64,000 bases of DNA from Muribaculaceae bacterium (lineage in GTDB: Bacteria; Bacteroidota; Bacteroidia; Bacteroidales; Muribaculaceae). Below the pieces are notes generated by a model that searched no databases, had not been told where the DNA came from, and saw nothing but the letters and a program-made list of their open reading frames with translations. A program made the translations under genes and the position numbers. Each line of letters begins with the position of its first letter. The stretch's first letter is position 1. The stretch lies in the NCBI GenBank assembly GCA_022509085.1, contig JAFLTW010000002.1:180455-244454 (forward strand), written 5' to 3'. Below are positions 25,030-33,815 of this stretch, piece by piece.

Positions 25030-25980
25030 TCTGTAGGGTGAAAAGGTGGAAGTAAGAGCGCTGTCATAGACATGCTCTACAAGCAAGCCTGCTTTCGTCC
25101 GGCTTACCCCACGAAGCTCGCTTCACTCGCTTATCGTGGGGATAACCATAGGGGAAGCTCTCCGAGCTAATTCTCACGGCGGCAATAGGTTATAAGAATC
25201 GCAGAACTTGGGAATCGCAGAACTCTTTTCTGAGTTGCCACGGCGGAAAGGGAACGAGCAGAACAACGCCGAAGGATTCGGGAGCGTAGGGACGGGGACC
25301 AACATCAACATTGGGGATGTTGAAGGTATATGCAACCTCTCCGAGGTTGTTAAATTGTTATGAATTAAACATTTATCCCCAGACGGTGCTGTCGCTTCGC
25401 GACTGCTTGTCTGGGGCTGGATACCTTGAGCCGCGCCGCGGCTCTTCCCTATTTCTCTTGCGTGTTAACCCAGACGGCGCTGTCGCTTCGCGACTGCTTG
25501 TCTGGGGCTGGATACCTTGAGCCGCATCGCGGCTCTTCCCTATTTCTCCTGCGTGTTAACCCAGACGGCGCTGTCGCTTCGCGACTGCTTGTCTGGGGCT
25601 GGATACCTTGAGCCGCGTCTCGGCTCTTCCCTATTTCTCTTGCGTGTTATCCCAGACGGAAGTAAGGAGGTTATAAGAATCGTAGAGCGTGTGGGATATC
25701 ATAGACATGCTCTTCGAGGAAGCCTGCTTCCGACCGTGTGGACCCCACCAAGGTCGCTGTCGCTATGCGACTTCGCTCCCTTATGGTGGGGTTAACCATA
25801 GGGGAAGCTCTCCGAGCTAATTCTCACGGCAGCAAGGAGTTCTGCGATTTTTTAGTTCTGCGATTGAAACTATGGCATGCGTCGGCAACCGTGCTGTTCT
25901 GCTTGTTAAAGCCCAAGAGGTTGAAATGCAAGGAGTTCTGCGATTTTTGAGTTCTGCGATTGATTACCAAAAAAAGAGCG
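25030..25980. repeat. Repeat mosaic D, including three tandem 91-bp hairpin units
   Basis: Module H forward at 25064-25170 and 25699-25820, AATCGCAGAAC pair (25197, 25213), a near copy of the CAACATC / CAACCTC double hairpin (about 25303-25350), then three 91-bp tandem units (about 25378-25650), each with CCAGAC...GTCTGG, an AGCCGCG-type hairpin and TCTCCTGCGTG or TCTCTTGCGTG. GTTCTGCGATT pairs at 25839/25855 and 25935/25951. No gene. Open reading frames here only reflect the tandem repeats. Confidence 0.85.
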
Positions 25981-25993
25981 AGCGGGGCGGCGG

Positions 25994-26389
25994 TCAGAGG
26001 TTGCGGCGGAGGGCTTCCGCGATGTAGCCGTCGAGACGCGGCAGTAATGCCGCGGCGTAGGGGAGGCGACGCAGCAGTCGCCATGCCAGTATGTCGGCCT
26101 CCTCGCGAGTGGCCACGTCGGCAGTCATCTCCAGTGCCTTGCTCTCGGGTAAGGTTGCCGGGTCGATGAGATAGCACGCCAAAAGGCGCGACTCCCTGCA
26201 GTCCTTCTCCTGCCAGAGGGAATGACCGAGTTCGCTGTCATAACCCGTCTCGCGGGCTATCTCCGCCAACTGCGGCAACTGAAGGCCGAACACGCGCCGA
26301 TAGGGCGCTCCCGCATCAAGAAAAGCTTTCGCAACGATGCCGTTGCGAAAGCTGAAAAATCGTCTGTGAATATCGTTAAGATCCATCAC
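25994..26389 (-). CDS. AlkD-like DNA alkylation repair protein (short)
   Basis: 131 aa, helical, resembling the HEAT-like DNA alkylation repair family: IVAKAFLDAGAPYRRVFGLQLPQLAEIARE then YDSELGHSLWQEKDCRESRLLACYLIDP. Typical AlkD is about 220 aa, so this is a short form; such short members are common in Bacteroidales, but a truncation cannot be excluded. The start overlaps the end of the M49 peptidase gene by 4 bases, so the two are coexpressed. The stop lies a few bases from repeat mosaic D. Confidence 0.65.
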   Translation of the reverse strand: MMDLNDIHRRFFSFRNGIVAKAFLDAGAPYRRVFGLQLPQLAEIARETGYDSELGHSLWQEKDCRESRLLACYLIDPATLPESKALEMTADVATREEADILAWRLLRRLPYAAALLPRLDGYIAEALRRNL

Positions 26390-28416
26390 TCAAGAAATCC
26401 GTAGTTGTCGCTGAGGCGCAGCATCTGGTCGGCATAGCCCTCCGTATAGTCGAGCGTAACGTCGATGACGTTGCCATTGTCGTCGTAGACAAGATGGTAA
26501 ACGGGGTTGACGAAACCTCTGTAAGGAGGTATATCGAGAGTGGAATAGCGTTCGAGCACCTCCTTGTGGAGTTTCGGGTCCACCTTCACCGCATACTTCT
26601 GAATCAGGTCGTTGCCGGCCTTATAGTCGCCCTCGCTCTTGATGCGCTGTATCTCCGCAAGAAGTTGCCCAATAAGCCCGCGCATCTTAGCGTAGTCGTT
26701 GATCTGCACGTAGGTCTTGCCATTCTTCTTCACCAGTTCAACGGCTGCATTCTTACCTTTGCCGGCATGGTCGAGCACCCACTTCGCTATCAGCTGGCGG
26801 TTGCGCATGTGCGCCTCCTCGATATCCTTGCCCGGTTCGATACGGTTGAGCTGGGTCATGAGCCCGTTGAGCATATACTTATAATATTCAGCCTTATAGG
26901 CGTCAGGATTGTCGATGATGCCGAGCTCAAGCAGCTTGGGGTCGGCAAGATAATACAGAGCGAAGAGGTCGGCACGCGCCTCCTCGAGGGCCGAACCGTT
27001 CTCCTTCAGTGCATCGGGGTCGACACCCGGGAGCAGCTGACCCGACGCATGCCCCAGGCACTCATGGAGGTCGGTGTGGAGCATGTCGGTGATGTAAAGA
27101 TAGTCTTCAAGCAGCTTGATTGTGGGTTGGTCGATTACAAACTCCTCGTTGAAACCGTTGCCGTGGCTTGCCATGTCGTAGGCCTCCGTGATGTTCTCGA
27201 GCGTCACGCTCTTCGAGCCGTGGGCCGCGCGGATCCAGTTGGCGTTGGGGAGGTTGATGCCGATGGCCGTGGAGGGGAAGGCATCTCCGGCGAGCATGGC
27301 CGCGGTGATCACCTTGGCCGAGACACCCTTCACCTCGTCTTTCTTGAAACGCGGGTCGACGGGCGAGTTGTCTTCAAACCACTGGGCGTTGCCCGAGATG
27401 GTCTCAGTGCGCGCCGAGGCCTTCTTGTTCTTGAAGTTCACGTAGCTCTCATAGGTTCCCGTCATTCCGAGGGGGTCGCCGTAGCTCTCGATGAATCCGT
27501 TCACGAAGTCGACGGTGCCGTCGGTCTCCTCCACCCAGAGGATGGAATACTCGTCGAAGAGCTTGAGGTCGCCCGTGATGTAATAGTCGATAAGTTTGGT
27601 GATATACTCTTTCTGGGCGTCGTTTTCAGCCACGCCCTTGGCCTTGTCGAGCCAATAGATGATCTTGGCGATTGCGGGTCCGTAGAGTCCGTTGAGATGA
27701 TAGGGTTCCTCCACGAGTCTGCCATCCTTCTTCACCAGGCGCGTGTTGAGTCCGTAAGAGATGGGAGTGGTATCGTTGGGCACTTTCACGGAGTCGAAAT
27801 ACGCCTCCACCTCGGCCTGCGTCACGCCCTCGCCATAGAGATTGCTCGCGCTGTTGACAATCACATCCTGCGAGCCGTCTTGAAACACCCTCTTGGCCAT
27901 CACAGCAGGGTCGAAGATCACCGGGAAAATCTCGGCCTTGAACTCCTCTACCGTCTGGCCCTGGGTAAGCGGCAGACTCCCGGCCGGGAGCAGCGCTATC
28001 TGCTCCTCGAGGAATGCCTGCGGGAACTCGGGGGTGAACTTATCCGTGGAATAATGATGGTGGATGCCGTTGCCAAACCACACCTGCTTGAGGTATTTCT
28101 CGAAAGCCTTATAGTCTGCCGTCTCCTTCGAACCCGTATAGTTGCGGTAGACGTTCTCAAGGAGCTTGCGGATGCGGAGGTTGTAGCGCCCGTTCTGGTC
28201 CCAGGTGATGTCGCGGCCCGACTGGGCTGCCTCACTCAGGTAGTAGAGCATCAGTTTCTGGTTGAGCGACAGGTCGTTGAATTCCGGCACCTCATAGCGG
28301 AGCACCTCGATGTCGGCAAACCGGTCGACGTGATAATCAAAATTCTTGTCTTCCGCCGCACGCGTAGCGACGGTAAAAGCCGGTAAAAGAGCCATGGCTA
28401 ACAGTATTTTCTTCAT
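26386..28416 (-). CDS. Dipeptidyl-peptidase III-like zinc peptidase (M49)
   Basis: 676 aa, signal peptide (MKKILLAMALLPAFTVATRA). The M49 zinc motif is HECLGH at residues 451-456, followed by GxxSGxL-type residues, and the second metal ligand segment EEARADLFALYYL about 30-40 residues later. In the family it releases dipeptides from the N-terminus of peptides; being exported, it probably works in the periplasm. Members of the family in Bacteroides are often misnamed dihydrofolate reductase. The end overlaps the AlkD-like gene by 4 bases. Start chosen for the signal peptide. Confidence 0.9.
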   Translation of the reverse strand: MKKILLAMALLPAFTVATRAAEDKNFDYHVDRFADIEVLRYEVPEFNDLSLNQKLMLYYLSEAAQSGRDITWDQNGRYNLRIRKLLENVYRNYTGSKETADYKAFEKYLKQVWFGNGIHHHYSTDKFTPEFPQAFLEEQIALLPAGSLPLTQGQTVEEFKAEIFPVIFDPAVMAKRVFQDGSQDVIVNSASNLYGEGVTQAEVEAYFDSVKVPNDTTPISYGLNTRLVKKDGRLVEEPYHLNGLYGPAIAKIIYWLDKAKGVAENDAQKEYITKLIDYYITGDLKLFDEYSILWVEETDGTVDFVNGFIESYGDPLGMTGTYESYVNFKNKKASARTETISGNAQWFEDNSPVDPRFKKDEVKGVSAKVITAAMLAGDAFPSTAIGINLPNANWIRAAHGSKSVTLENITEAYDMASHGNGFNEEFVIDQPTIKLLEDYLYITDMLHTDLHECLGHASGQLLPGVDPDALKENGSALEEARADLFALYYLADPKLLELGIIDNPDAYKAEYYKYMLNGLMTQLNRIEPGKDIEEAHMRNRQLIAKWVLDHAGKGKNAAVELVKKNGKTYVQINDYAKMRGLIGQLLAEIQRIKSEGDYKAGNDLIQKYAVKVDPKLHKEVLERYSTLDIPPYRGFVNPVYHLVYDDNGNVIDVTLDYTEGYADQMLRLSDNYGFLE

Positions 28417-28437
28417 ATCTATGTAATTTCTTTTAGC

Positions 28438-29616
28438 TTATTCAACGTAGAGCACGAGTCCCTTCAGGTATTCCCCCTCGGGGTGGGCGATGTCTACGGG
28501 ATGGTCTGCGGGCTGGGTGAGCTGATGCAGGATCCTCACTTTTCTGCCCGACTGAACGGCGGCGCTGAATACCGCCAGACGGAAAGCCTCGCGGCTCACC
28601 ACCTGCGAGCAGCTGAACGTGAACAGGATCCCACCCTTGCGGATGCGCTCGAACGCCTTGGCGTTCAGTCGCCGATAGCCCACAAGGCCGTTGCGCAGCG
28701 CACTCTTGTGTTTGGCGAAGGCCGGGGGGTCGAGCACGATGAGGTCGAATTCCCCCTCCTTAAGGTTGTCGAGATACTTAAAGGCATCCGTGGCCACGGC
28801 CTCGTGCGGCGCACCCTGCGGGAAGTTGAGCTCCACATTGGCCTCCGTAAGCGCGATGGCCTTCGACGACGAGTCGACACTCACAACCCTCCGCGCACCG
28901 CCCCGCAGGGCGTAGACGCTGAAGCCACCGGTGTAGCAGAACATGTTGAGCACCTCCCTGCCGGCAGCATACCGCTCCAGCAGCGCACGGTTGTCGCGCT
29001 GGTCGAGGAAGAAACCCGTCTTCTGCCCCTTCAGCCAGTCGATGTTGAACTGCAAACCGTTTTCCAACGCGATGTTGCCGTCATAGCGACCGATCAGATA
29101 TCCGTTCTGGGGGTCGAGACGCGCCATGAAGGGGAGGGTGGTCTCGCTCTTATAGTAGACGTTGCGAATCTTCGCGTCGGGGAGCCCCACCAAGGCATCG
29201 GCAATCGCCGAACGCTCGCGGTGCATGCCAGGCGAATGTGCCTGCATAACAGCCGTGTCGCCGTAGATGTCCACCACCAGACCCGGCAGGAAGTCACCCT
29301 CGCCGTGCACAAGGCGGAAGCAGTCATTGTCCGGGCGGATGAGTCCCAATGCCTGTCTGAGCCTGAAGGCGTTGAGCAGCCTCTCCTCGTAGAGGTCGGC
29401 GCCCGCAGGCTGCGACCCGAATGTGAGCATACGCACGGCGATGCTTCCTATCTGGTAGTGGCCGCGACCCAGGAGAGTGCCGTCGGCCGCACGCACCTCC
29501 ACCCATTCACCCTTCTCGATCCCGGAGGGCACGCGGGCAATAGCGCCCGAGAAAACCCACGGATGGAAGCGCTGAAGCGATTCCTCCTTACCCTTCTTAA
29601 GTATTATCTCTTTCAT
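28438..29616 (-). CDS. RlmI-like class I rRNA methyltransferase with PUA domain
   Basis: About 392 aa from the start at 29616 (MKEIILKKGKEESL). An upstream in-frame Met at 29637 would overlap rseP, so the later start, just past the rseP stop (TAG at 29620-29618), is preferred. N-terminal PUA domain (RFHPWVFSGAIARV, about residues 15-90), then a Rossmann methyltransferase: VLNMFCYTGGFSVYAL (SAM motif I), DLIVLDPPAFAKHKSAL (motif IV, DPPAF), and the C-terminal FTFSCSQVV. It is probably a 23S rRNA cytosine-5-methyltransferase (RlmI family). Directly after rseP in the operon. Confidence 0.9.
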   Translation of the reverse strand: MKEIILKKGKEESLQRFHPWVFSGAIARVPSGIEKGEWVEVRAADGTLLGRGHYQIGSIAVRMLTFGSQPAGADLYEERLLNAFRLRQALGLIRPDNDCFRLVHGEGDFLPGLVVDIYGDTAVMQAHSPGMHRERSAIADALVGLPDAKIRNVYYKSETTLPFMARLDPQNGYLIGRYDGNIALENGLQFNIDWLKGQKTGFFLDQRDNRALLERYAAGREVLNMFCYTGGFSVYALRGGARRVVSVDSSSKAIALTEANVELNFPQGAPHEAVATDAFKYLDNLKEGEFDLIVLDPPAFAKHKSALRNGLVGYRRLNAKAFERIRKGGILFTFSCSQVVSREAFRLAVFSAAVQSGRKVRILHQLTQPADHPVDIAHPEGEYLKGLVLYVE

Positions 29617-29617
29617 T

Positions 29618-31129
29618 CTATCTGAACAGTCTGACAATGTCCATACCGTTGGCGTATAGCAGCAGGAGGATGAGCAGACCCATACCTATCATCTGCGCCC
29701 ACTCCATAAACTTCTGGTTTGGCGGACGGCGGAAAATCACCTCATAGAGCAGAAACATCACGTGGCCGCCGTCGAGAGCCGGGATGGGGAGGATGTTCAT
29801 GAACGCCAGGGCCACCGAGAGGAAAGCCGCAATGTTCCAGAACGCAATCCAGTCCCACTTCTCGGGGAAGATGCTGCCGATAGCCCCGAAGCCGCCCACA
29901 CTCTGGGCGCCCTCTTTGGTGAAGACAAGCTTCATCGACTTCACGTAGGAGGTTAGCTTCTCGGTGCCCATCTGCACTCCGCGGGGCACGGACCCTAGCA
30001 GGCTGTAGCGCTTTTCGTCGGCCTTATAGAAAGCCGAGGGGTCCACCTCCAGACCGATGCCCATCTTCGAGCCCGCATTAAGAGCCACGGGGAGGATGAT
30101 GGTGTCGACGGCAGCCCCGCGCGGTCGCACCACCGTGAGGTTTACCGTCTGGTTGTCGTGGCCCGGGAGCGTCTCCAGAAACGTAAGCAGGTAAGGCGTG
30201 GCCACGGAGTCGACGGCGATGATGAGGTCGCCCTCCTTCACGCCACCCTTCGCCGCACCCTCGCCGGCCATCACCTGCGTCACCTTCGTGGGGATACGGT
30301 AGTCCATAAACATTATTGGGGTCTCGCCCCTCTTCGTCTCCTCCTCGATGCGGAAAAGGAATTTCTCGGGGATGGCGATGGTGACGGTGTCAGTGCCGCG
30401 GAGCACCTCCACGCGGCTTGCCTGGAGCATCTCCATACGTCCCTCGAGCGGGTTGTCGAGCGGTTTGCCGTCGGCAGTCAGCGGTATGTCGCCGTCTTTA
30501 AATCCAATCTTCTGGGCCTCGGGAGAGAAGTGCATACCCGCCTTCGCCTCCTTGAAAGTGACGTATTTCTCGCCGGTGGCGTAGACGATGCCGGCGTAGA
30601 TCAAGATGGCCAGAAGGAAGTTGAAAAGCACGCCGGCAATCATCACCAGCAGGCGCTGCCACGCCGGCTTGCTGCGGAACTCCCACTCCTGCGGCGGCTT
30701 GGCCATCTGCTCCTTGTCCATCGACTCGTCGATCATGCCCGCAATCTTGCAGTAGCCTCCCAGAGGGAGCCAGCCGATGCCATATTCGGTATCGTTCCAG
30801 AATCCTTTTTTCTTTTTCTTCTTGTCGGACGCTGCCTCCTCCGACTTGACCCCTTCTACTCCTTCCACGGGCTTGGACGCATCGGCACTCTCCTCCGACT
30901 TGGCTTCGGCGGGAAGCTCCGAATCGTAGGGAGTGTTTTTGGAGAGGCACTTGGCGTACTCCTTCGGTTTCCACTTAAAGAGGGAAAACTTAGGGTTGAA
31001 GAAAATATAGAAGCGCTCCACCTTGATGCCGAAAATCCTGGCAAAGAGGAAATGGCCGAACTCGTGGATAATCACCAGGATGGCGAAAGCCAGGATGAGC
31101 TGGAGGGCCTTTATGAGAAAAACGTCCAT
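29618..31129 (-). CDS. rseP: RseP/SpoIVFB-type site-2 metalloprotease
   Basis: 503 aa membrane zinc protease. HEFGH at residues 22-26 in the first membrane segment, and the second metal ligand in NILPIPALDGGH near the C-terminus. Two PDZ domains lie between. An unusual acidic-lysine-rich insertion of about 40 residues (AKSEESADASKPVE, then KKKKKKG) sits between the first helix and the PDZ part, on the cytoplasmic or periplasmic loop. It follows dxr by 3 bases and is followed by the RlmI-like gene, so all are cotranscribed. Function: cleaves membrane anti-sigma or other membrane proteins. Confidence 0.95.
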   Translation of the reverse strand: MDVFLIKALQLILAFAILVIIHEFGHFLFARIFGIKVERFYIFFNPKFSLFKWKPKEYAKCLSKNTPYDSELPAEAKSEESADASKPVEGVEGVKSEEAASDKKKKKKGFWNDTEYGIGWLPLGGYCKIAGMIDESMDKEQMAKPPQEWEFRSKPAWQRLLVMIAGVLFNFLLAILIYAGIVYATGEKYVTFKEAKAGMHFSPEAQKIGFKDGDIPLTADGKPLDNPLEGRMEMLQASRVEVLRGTDTVTIAIPEKFLFRIEEETKRGETPIMFMDYRIPTKVTQVMAGEGAAKGGVKEGDLIIAVDSVATPYLLTFLETLPGHDNQTVNLTVVRPRGAAVDTIILPVALNAGSKMGIGLEVDPSAFYKADEKRYSLLGSVPRGVQMGTEKLTSYVKSMKLVFTKEGAQSVGGFGAIGSIFPEKWDWIAFWNIAAFLSVALAFMNILPIPALDGGHVMFLLYEVIFRRPPNQKFMEWAQMIGMGLLILLLLYANGMDIVRLFR

Positions 31130-31132
31130 CTG

Positions 31133-32353
31133 TTATTTCTTGATAATCTTGAATGTATGTTCGAAGGCAATTTTTGTGCCCTCCTTATGGGCCTCCGCAA
31201 TAGAGGCGAGCGTCACGGCCTCGTCTCTGAAGGCGCCCTTCGTGTCATTGACGGTGGAGATCACCACCCGGCTTATGTCGTTGAAACCTATCCTGCCCTC
31301 GGCAAAAGCCTTGACGGCCACCTCGTTGGCCGCATTCATCAGCGCCGGCACCAGTCCGCCGCGTTCGGCCGCTGCGTAGGCCAGGCTCAGCAACGGGAAC
31401 TTGTTGAAGTCGGGGGTCTCGAACGTAAGCTTACCGATTTCGGCAAGGTTGAGCCGCCGAGTGCCCATCTTGCCGAGCAGGTCGAGGCGGTGAGGATAGC
31501 CCAGGGCCACGGCGATAGGCAGGTGCATGTCGGGCAGACCGAGCTGCGCCTTCACCGAACCGTCGACAAACTCCACCATGGAGTGGACTATCGACTCGGG
31601 ATGAACCAGGACTTCGATGTCTTGCGGAGCCATGTCGAAGAGCCAGCGGGCCTCGATCATCTCGAACCCCTTATTCATCATCGTGGCCGAATCGATGGTC
31701 ACCTTCATTCCCATGTTCCAGTTGGGGTGGGAGAGAGCCTGGGAGAGAGTCACGTTCTCGAGCCGGCTGCGGCTCAGGGTGCGGAAGGGGCCCCCGCTGG
31801 CAGTGAGTATTATCCTGGACGCCGCGCGGGGTTGCTCGCCCCAGAGGCACTGGAAGATAGCGGAGTGCTCACTGTCTACAGGAATAATGCGCTTCTTCTT
31901 GCGGGACACGATGCGCGAGATTATCTCGCCGGCCACAACGAGAGTCTCCTTATTGGCCAGGGCCACCGACTTGCCGGCCTCCAGGGCGGCGATGGTGGAG
32001 TCGAGACCGCTGTAGCCCACGAGAGCGCCCACAACGGTGTCGGCCTCCTCGAGAGTTGCGGCCTCCACGAGCGCCTCCTTACCGGCCGCCACGCGGATGC
32101 CCGTGCCTGCCAGCGCTTCGCGCAGGGGCTCGAGACACTGCTCGTCGGCGATGGCCACCAGAGCCGGACGGTGAGACAGAGCCTGCGCCGCCAGCGCCTC
32201 CCAGTTGGTGTTGGCCGTGAGCGCCACGGCCTCAAACTCCCCGGGGAAGGCCCCGATTATGTCGAGGGTCTGGCGTCCGATGCTCCCGGTGCTTCCCATT
32301 ACGGCCACGCGACGCCGTGCGCTGCCGGAGCTGCTATTCTTCCTGCTCTTCAT
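31133..32353 (-). CDS. dxr: 1-deoxy-D-xylulose 5-phosphate reductoisomerase
   Basis: 406 aa. NADPH-binding VAVMGSTGSIGRQTLDII near the start; PVDSEHSAIFQCL and ASGGPFR (metal and substrate loop) in the middle, then NWNMGMKVTIDSATMMNKGFEMIEA. This is the second step of the methylerythritol phosphate pathway. It lies between the short M23-like membrane protein (overlap of 20 bases at 32334) and rseP, a common Bacteroidetes arrangement. A Ser/Arg-rich N-terminal extension (about 10 residues) precedes the Rossmann fold. Confidence 0.97.
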   Translation of the reverse strand: MKSRKNSSSGSARRRVAVMGSTGSIGRQTLDIIGAFPGEFEAVALTANTNWEALAAQALSHRPALVAIADEQCLEPLREALAGTGIRVAAGKEALVEAATLEEADTVVGALVGYSGLDSTIAALEAGKSVALANKETLVVAGEIISRIVSRKKKRIIPVDSEHSAIFQCLWGEQPRAASRIILTASGGPFRTLSRSRLENVTLSQALSHPNWNMGMKVTIDSATMMNKGFEMIEARWLFDMAPQDIEVLVHPESIVHSMVEFVDGSVKAQLGLPDMHLPIAVALGYPHRLDLLGKMGTRRLNLAEIGKLTFETPDFNKFPLLSLAYAAAERGGLVPALMNAANEVAVKAFAEGRIGFNDISRVVISTVNDTKGAFRDEAVTLASIAEAHKEGTKIAFEHTFKIIKK

Positions 32354-32795
32354 ATTCTTTCGTTACTGCGATGATGTAGCCGGCCTGCTCCATCTTCTTC
32401 ATAAACTCCCGCTCTATCTCCGACGACACCATCAGCGAGTCGGGAACGAGGGGGAGGGCCCAGCCGGCCGTGTCGGGCACGTCGGGCTCCCGCTCGGTGT
32501 TGAGCACCTTAACGAGATTGTCGAGATAGGCCTGATGCACCTTGTATAGCTCCTGGATGGAGTCTACCTTCAGGCAGGCCTCCTCCGTCTGCGCCCGCTG
32601 AGCCGGCGGCATGTAGCCGGGCAGCAGTTTCTTGACGGGCGTGGCCCACACCAGACCGATGCCCACGCCGATCAGCACCACCATTACGGCAAGGCCAAAG
32701 AAGACGACACGCGGCCAGGAGATGGTGAAGCCTCCACGGTCTACCAGGTGGGCCTCATCATAAATCCTTACCTTATACTTGGGTCTCTTCCTCAT
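32334..32795 (-). CDS. Single-pass membrane protein, M23-peptidase N-terminal region-like (no peptidase)
   Basis: 153 aa: a short basic N-terminus, one membrane helix (VVFFGLAVMVVLIGVGIGLVWATP) and an extracytoplasmic coiled-coil-like part (QTEEACLKVDSIQELYKVHQAYLDNLVKVL). It resembles the N-terminal membrane part of the M23-family peptidases that precede dxr in other Bacteroidetes, but there is no peptidase domain after it. So it may be a degenerated relative or a scaffold. Overlaps dxr by 20 bases and has its own divergent promoter shared with the YitT gene. Confidence 0.6.
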   Translation of the reverse strand: MRKRPKYKVRIYDEAHLVDRGGFTISWPRVVFFGLAVMVVLIGVGIGLVWATPVKKLLPGYMPPAQRAQTEEACLKVDSIQELYKVHQAYLDNLVKVLNTEREPDVPDTAGWALPLVPDSLMVSSEIEREFMKKMEQAGYIIAVTKEYEEQEE

Positions 32796-32802
32796 CAGAA
32801 TG

Positions 32803-32841
32803 CAAAATTAATAAAAAATCGGTGGAAATTTATTAATTTTG
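32803..32841. promoter_or_regulatory. Overlapping divergent promoters
   Basis: Minus-strand TAATTTTG box at 32803-32810 (read as CAAAATTA on plus) for the M23-like gene, and plus-strand TAATTTTG at 32834-32841 for the YitT gene, 23 bases apart. Confidence 0.7.
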
Positions 32842-32867
32842 CGGCGTAAAACAGCAGACGATAATTG

Positions 32868-33794
32868 ATGAAGAAGCCCAGATATGACTCCTTGATGCAT
32901 AGTGCGAAAGACTATGTGCTGATTATCATCGGTTTGGTGCTCTACGCCCTCGGTTTTACCGCCTTCATTCTGCCCCATGAGGTGGTGATTGGCGGCGTTT
33001 CGGGTATAGGCACCCTCGTTTACTTCGCCACCGCCGGCCTGATACCGGTGGCCGTGACCCAGTATGGCGTCAACCTCCTGCTTCTGGCCATGGCCTTCAA
33101 GGTGGTGGGGCGCACATTCGTGATGCGCACCATCTTCGGCGCCACAGTAATCTCGCTCTCCATCGGCGTCTTCGAGGGCTACTTCATGAGCATGCCTCCC
33201 CTGATTCCCGACATCTCGATGAGTGTGATACTGGGCGCCATAATCTGCGGCATCGGAGTGGGCACCATCTTCATCCACAACGGTTCGTCGGGCGGCACCG
33301 ACATCGTGGCCGCCATGGTGTCGAAGGTGAGCAACGTGAGCATAGGCCGCACAATGATCTTCACCGACATGATCATCGTGCTGCTCTCCATCTTCCTCCC
33401 CTTCGACGGGAGCATCGAGGCCCGCATTCAGGCCCGCGTGCCCACCATCGTCTACGGCTGGGTGGTGACCTTCATCATCGCCTACCTCACCGACATGATC
33501 ATCAACACCAACAGGCAGGCCACCCAGTTCTATATCTTCTCCACCAAATGGGAAGCCATAGCCGACGCCATCATCGCCGAGGCCCACAGAGGTGTCACCG
33601 TGATCAACGCCGAAGGATGGTACACCAAACGCGAGATCAAGGTATTGATGGTGTGGTGCAGAAAGATCGAGAGCGTTACGATATTCCGCATCGTGAAGAG
33701 CATCGACGAGAACGCCTTCATCACCCAGACCAACGCCAACGGCGTCTACGGAAAGGGATTCGACCGCCTCAAGGTAAGACTTAAAGCCAAATAA
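32868..33794 (+). CDS. YitT family membrane protein (DUF161 plus DUF2179)
   Basis: 308 aa from the ATG at 32868 (a TTG at 32865 is rejected). About five membrane helices at the N-terminus (DYVLIIIGLVLYALGFTAFIL, IGTLVYFATAGLIPVA, TVISLSIGVFE, VILGAIICGIGVGTIF), then the soluble DUF2179 tail (INAEGWYTKREIKVLMVWCRKIESVTIFRIVKSIDENAFITQ). The family is a membrane protein of unknown role. The GGVSGIGTL and NGSSGGTDIVAAM signatures are typical. It is followed by trpS and transcribed from its own promoter. Confidence 0.9.
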   Translation: MKKPRYDSLMHSAKDYVLIIIGLVLYALGFTAFILPHEVVIGGVSGIGTLVYFATAGLIPVAVTQYGVNLLLLAMAFKVVGRTFVMRTIFGATVISLSIGVFEGYFMSMPPLIPDISMSVILGAIICGIGVGTIFIHNGSSGGTDIVAAMVSKVSNVSIGRTMIFTDMIIVLLSIFLPFDGSIEARIQARVPTIVYGWVVTFIIAYLTDMIINTNRQATQFYIFSTKWEAIADAIIAEAHRGVTVINAEGWYTKREIKVLMVWCRKIESVTIFRIVKSIDENAFITQTNANGVYGKGFDRLKVRLKAK

Positions 33795-33815
33795 CGAAAT
33801 AAGGAAAATAAGATA

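Noticed and set aside
25378..25650. Three regularly spaced repeats as a CRISPR array
   Set aside because: The 91-bp units repeat in full with no unique spacers, and there are no cas genes.
25311..25950. Open frames in mosaic D
   Set aside because: They follow the 91-bp tandem repeats in several frames and have no start signal or family likeness.
26494..28386. A 630-codon frame on the plus strand
   Set aside because: Opposite strand of the M49 peptidase; its length is due to GC-rich third positions.
30158..32374. A 738-codon frame on the plus strand
   Set aside because: Opposite strand of rseP and dxr, which have clear motifs.
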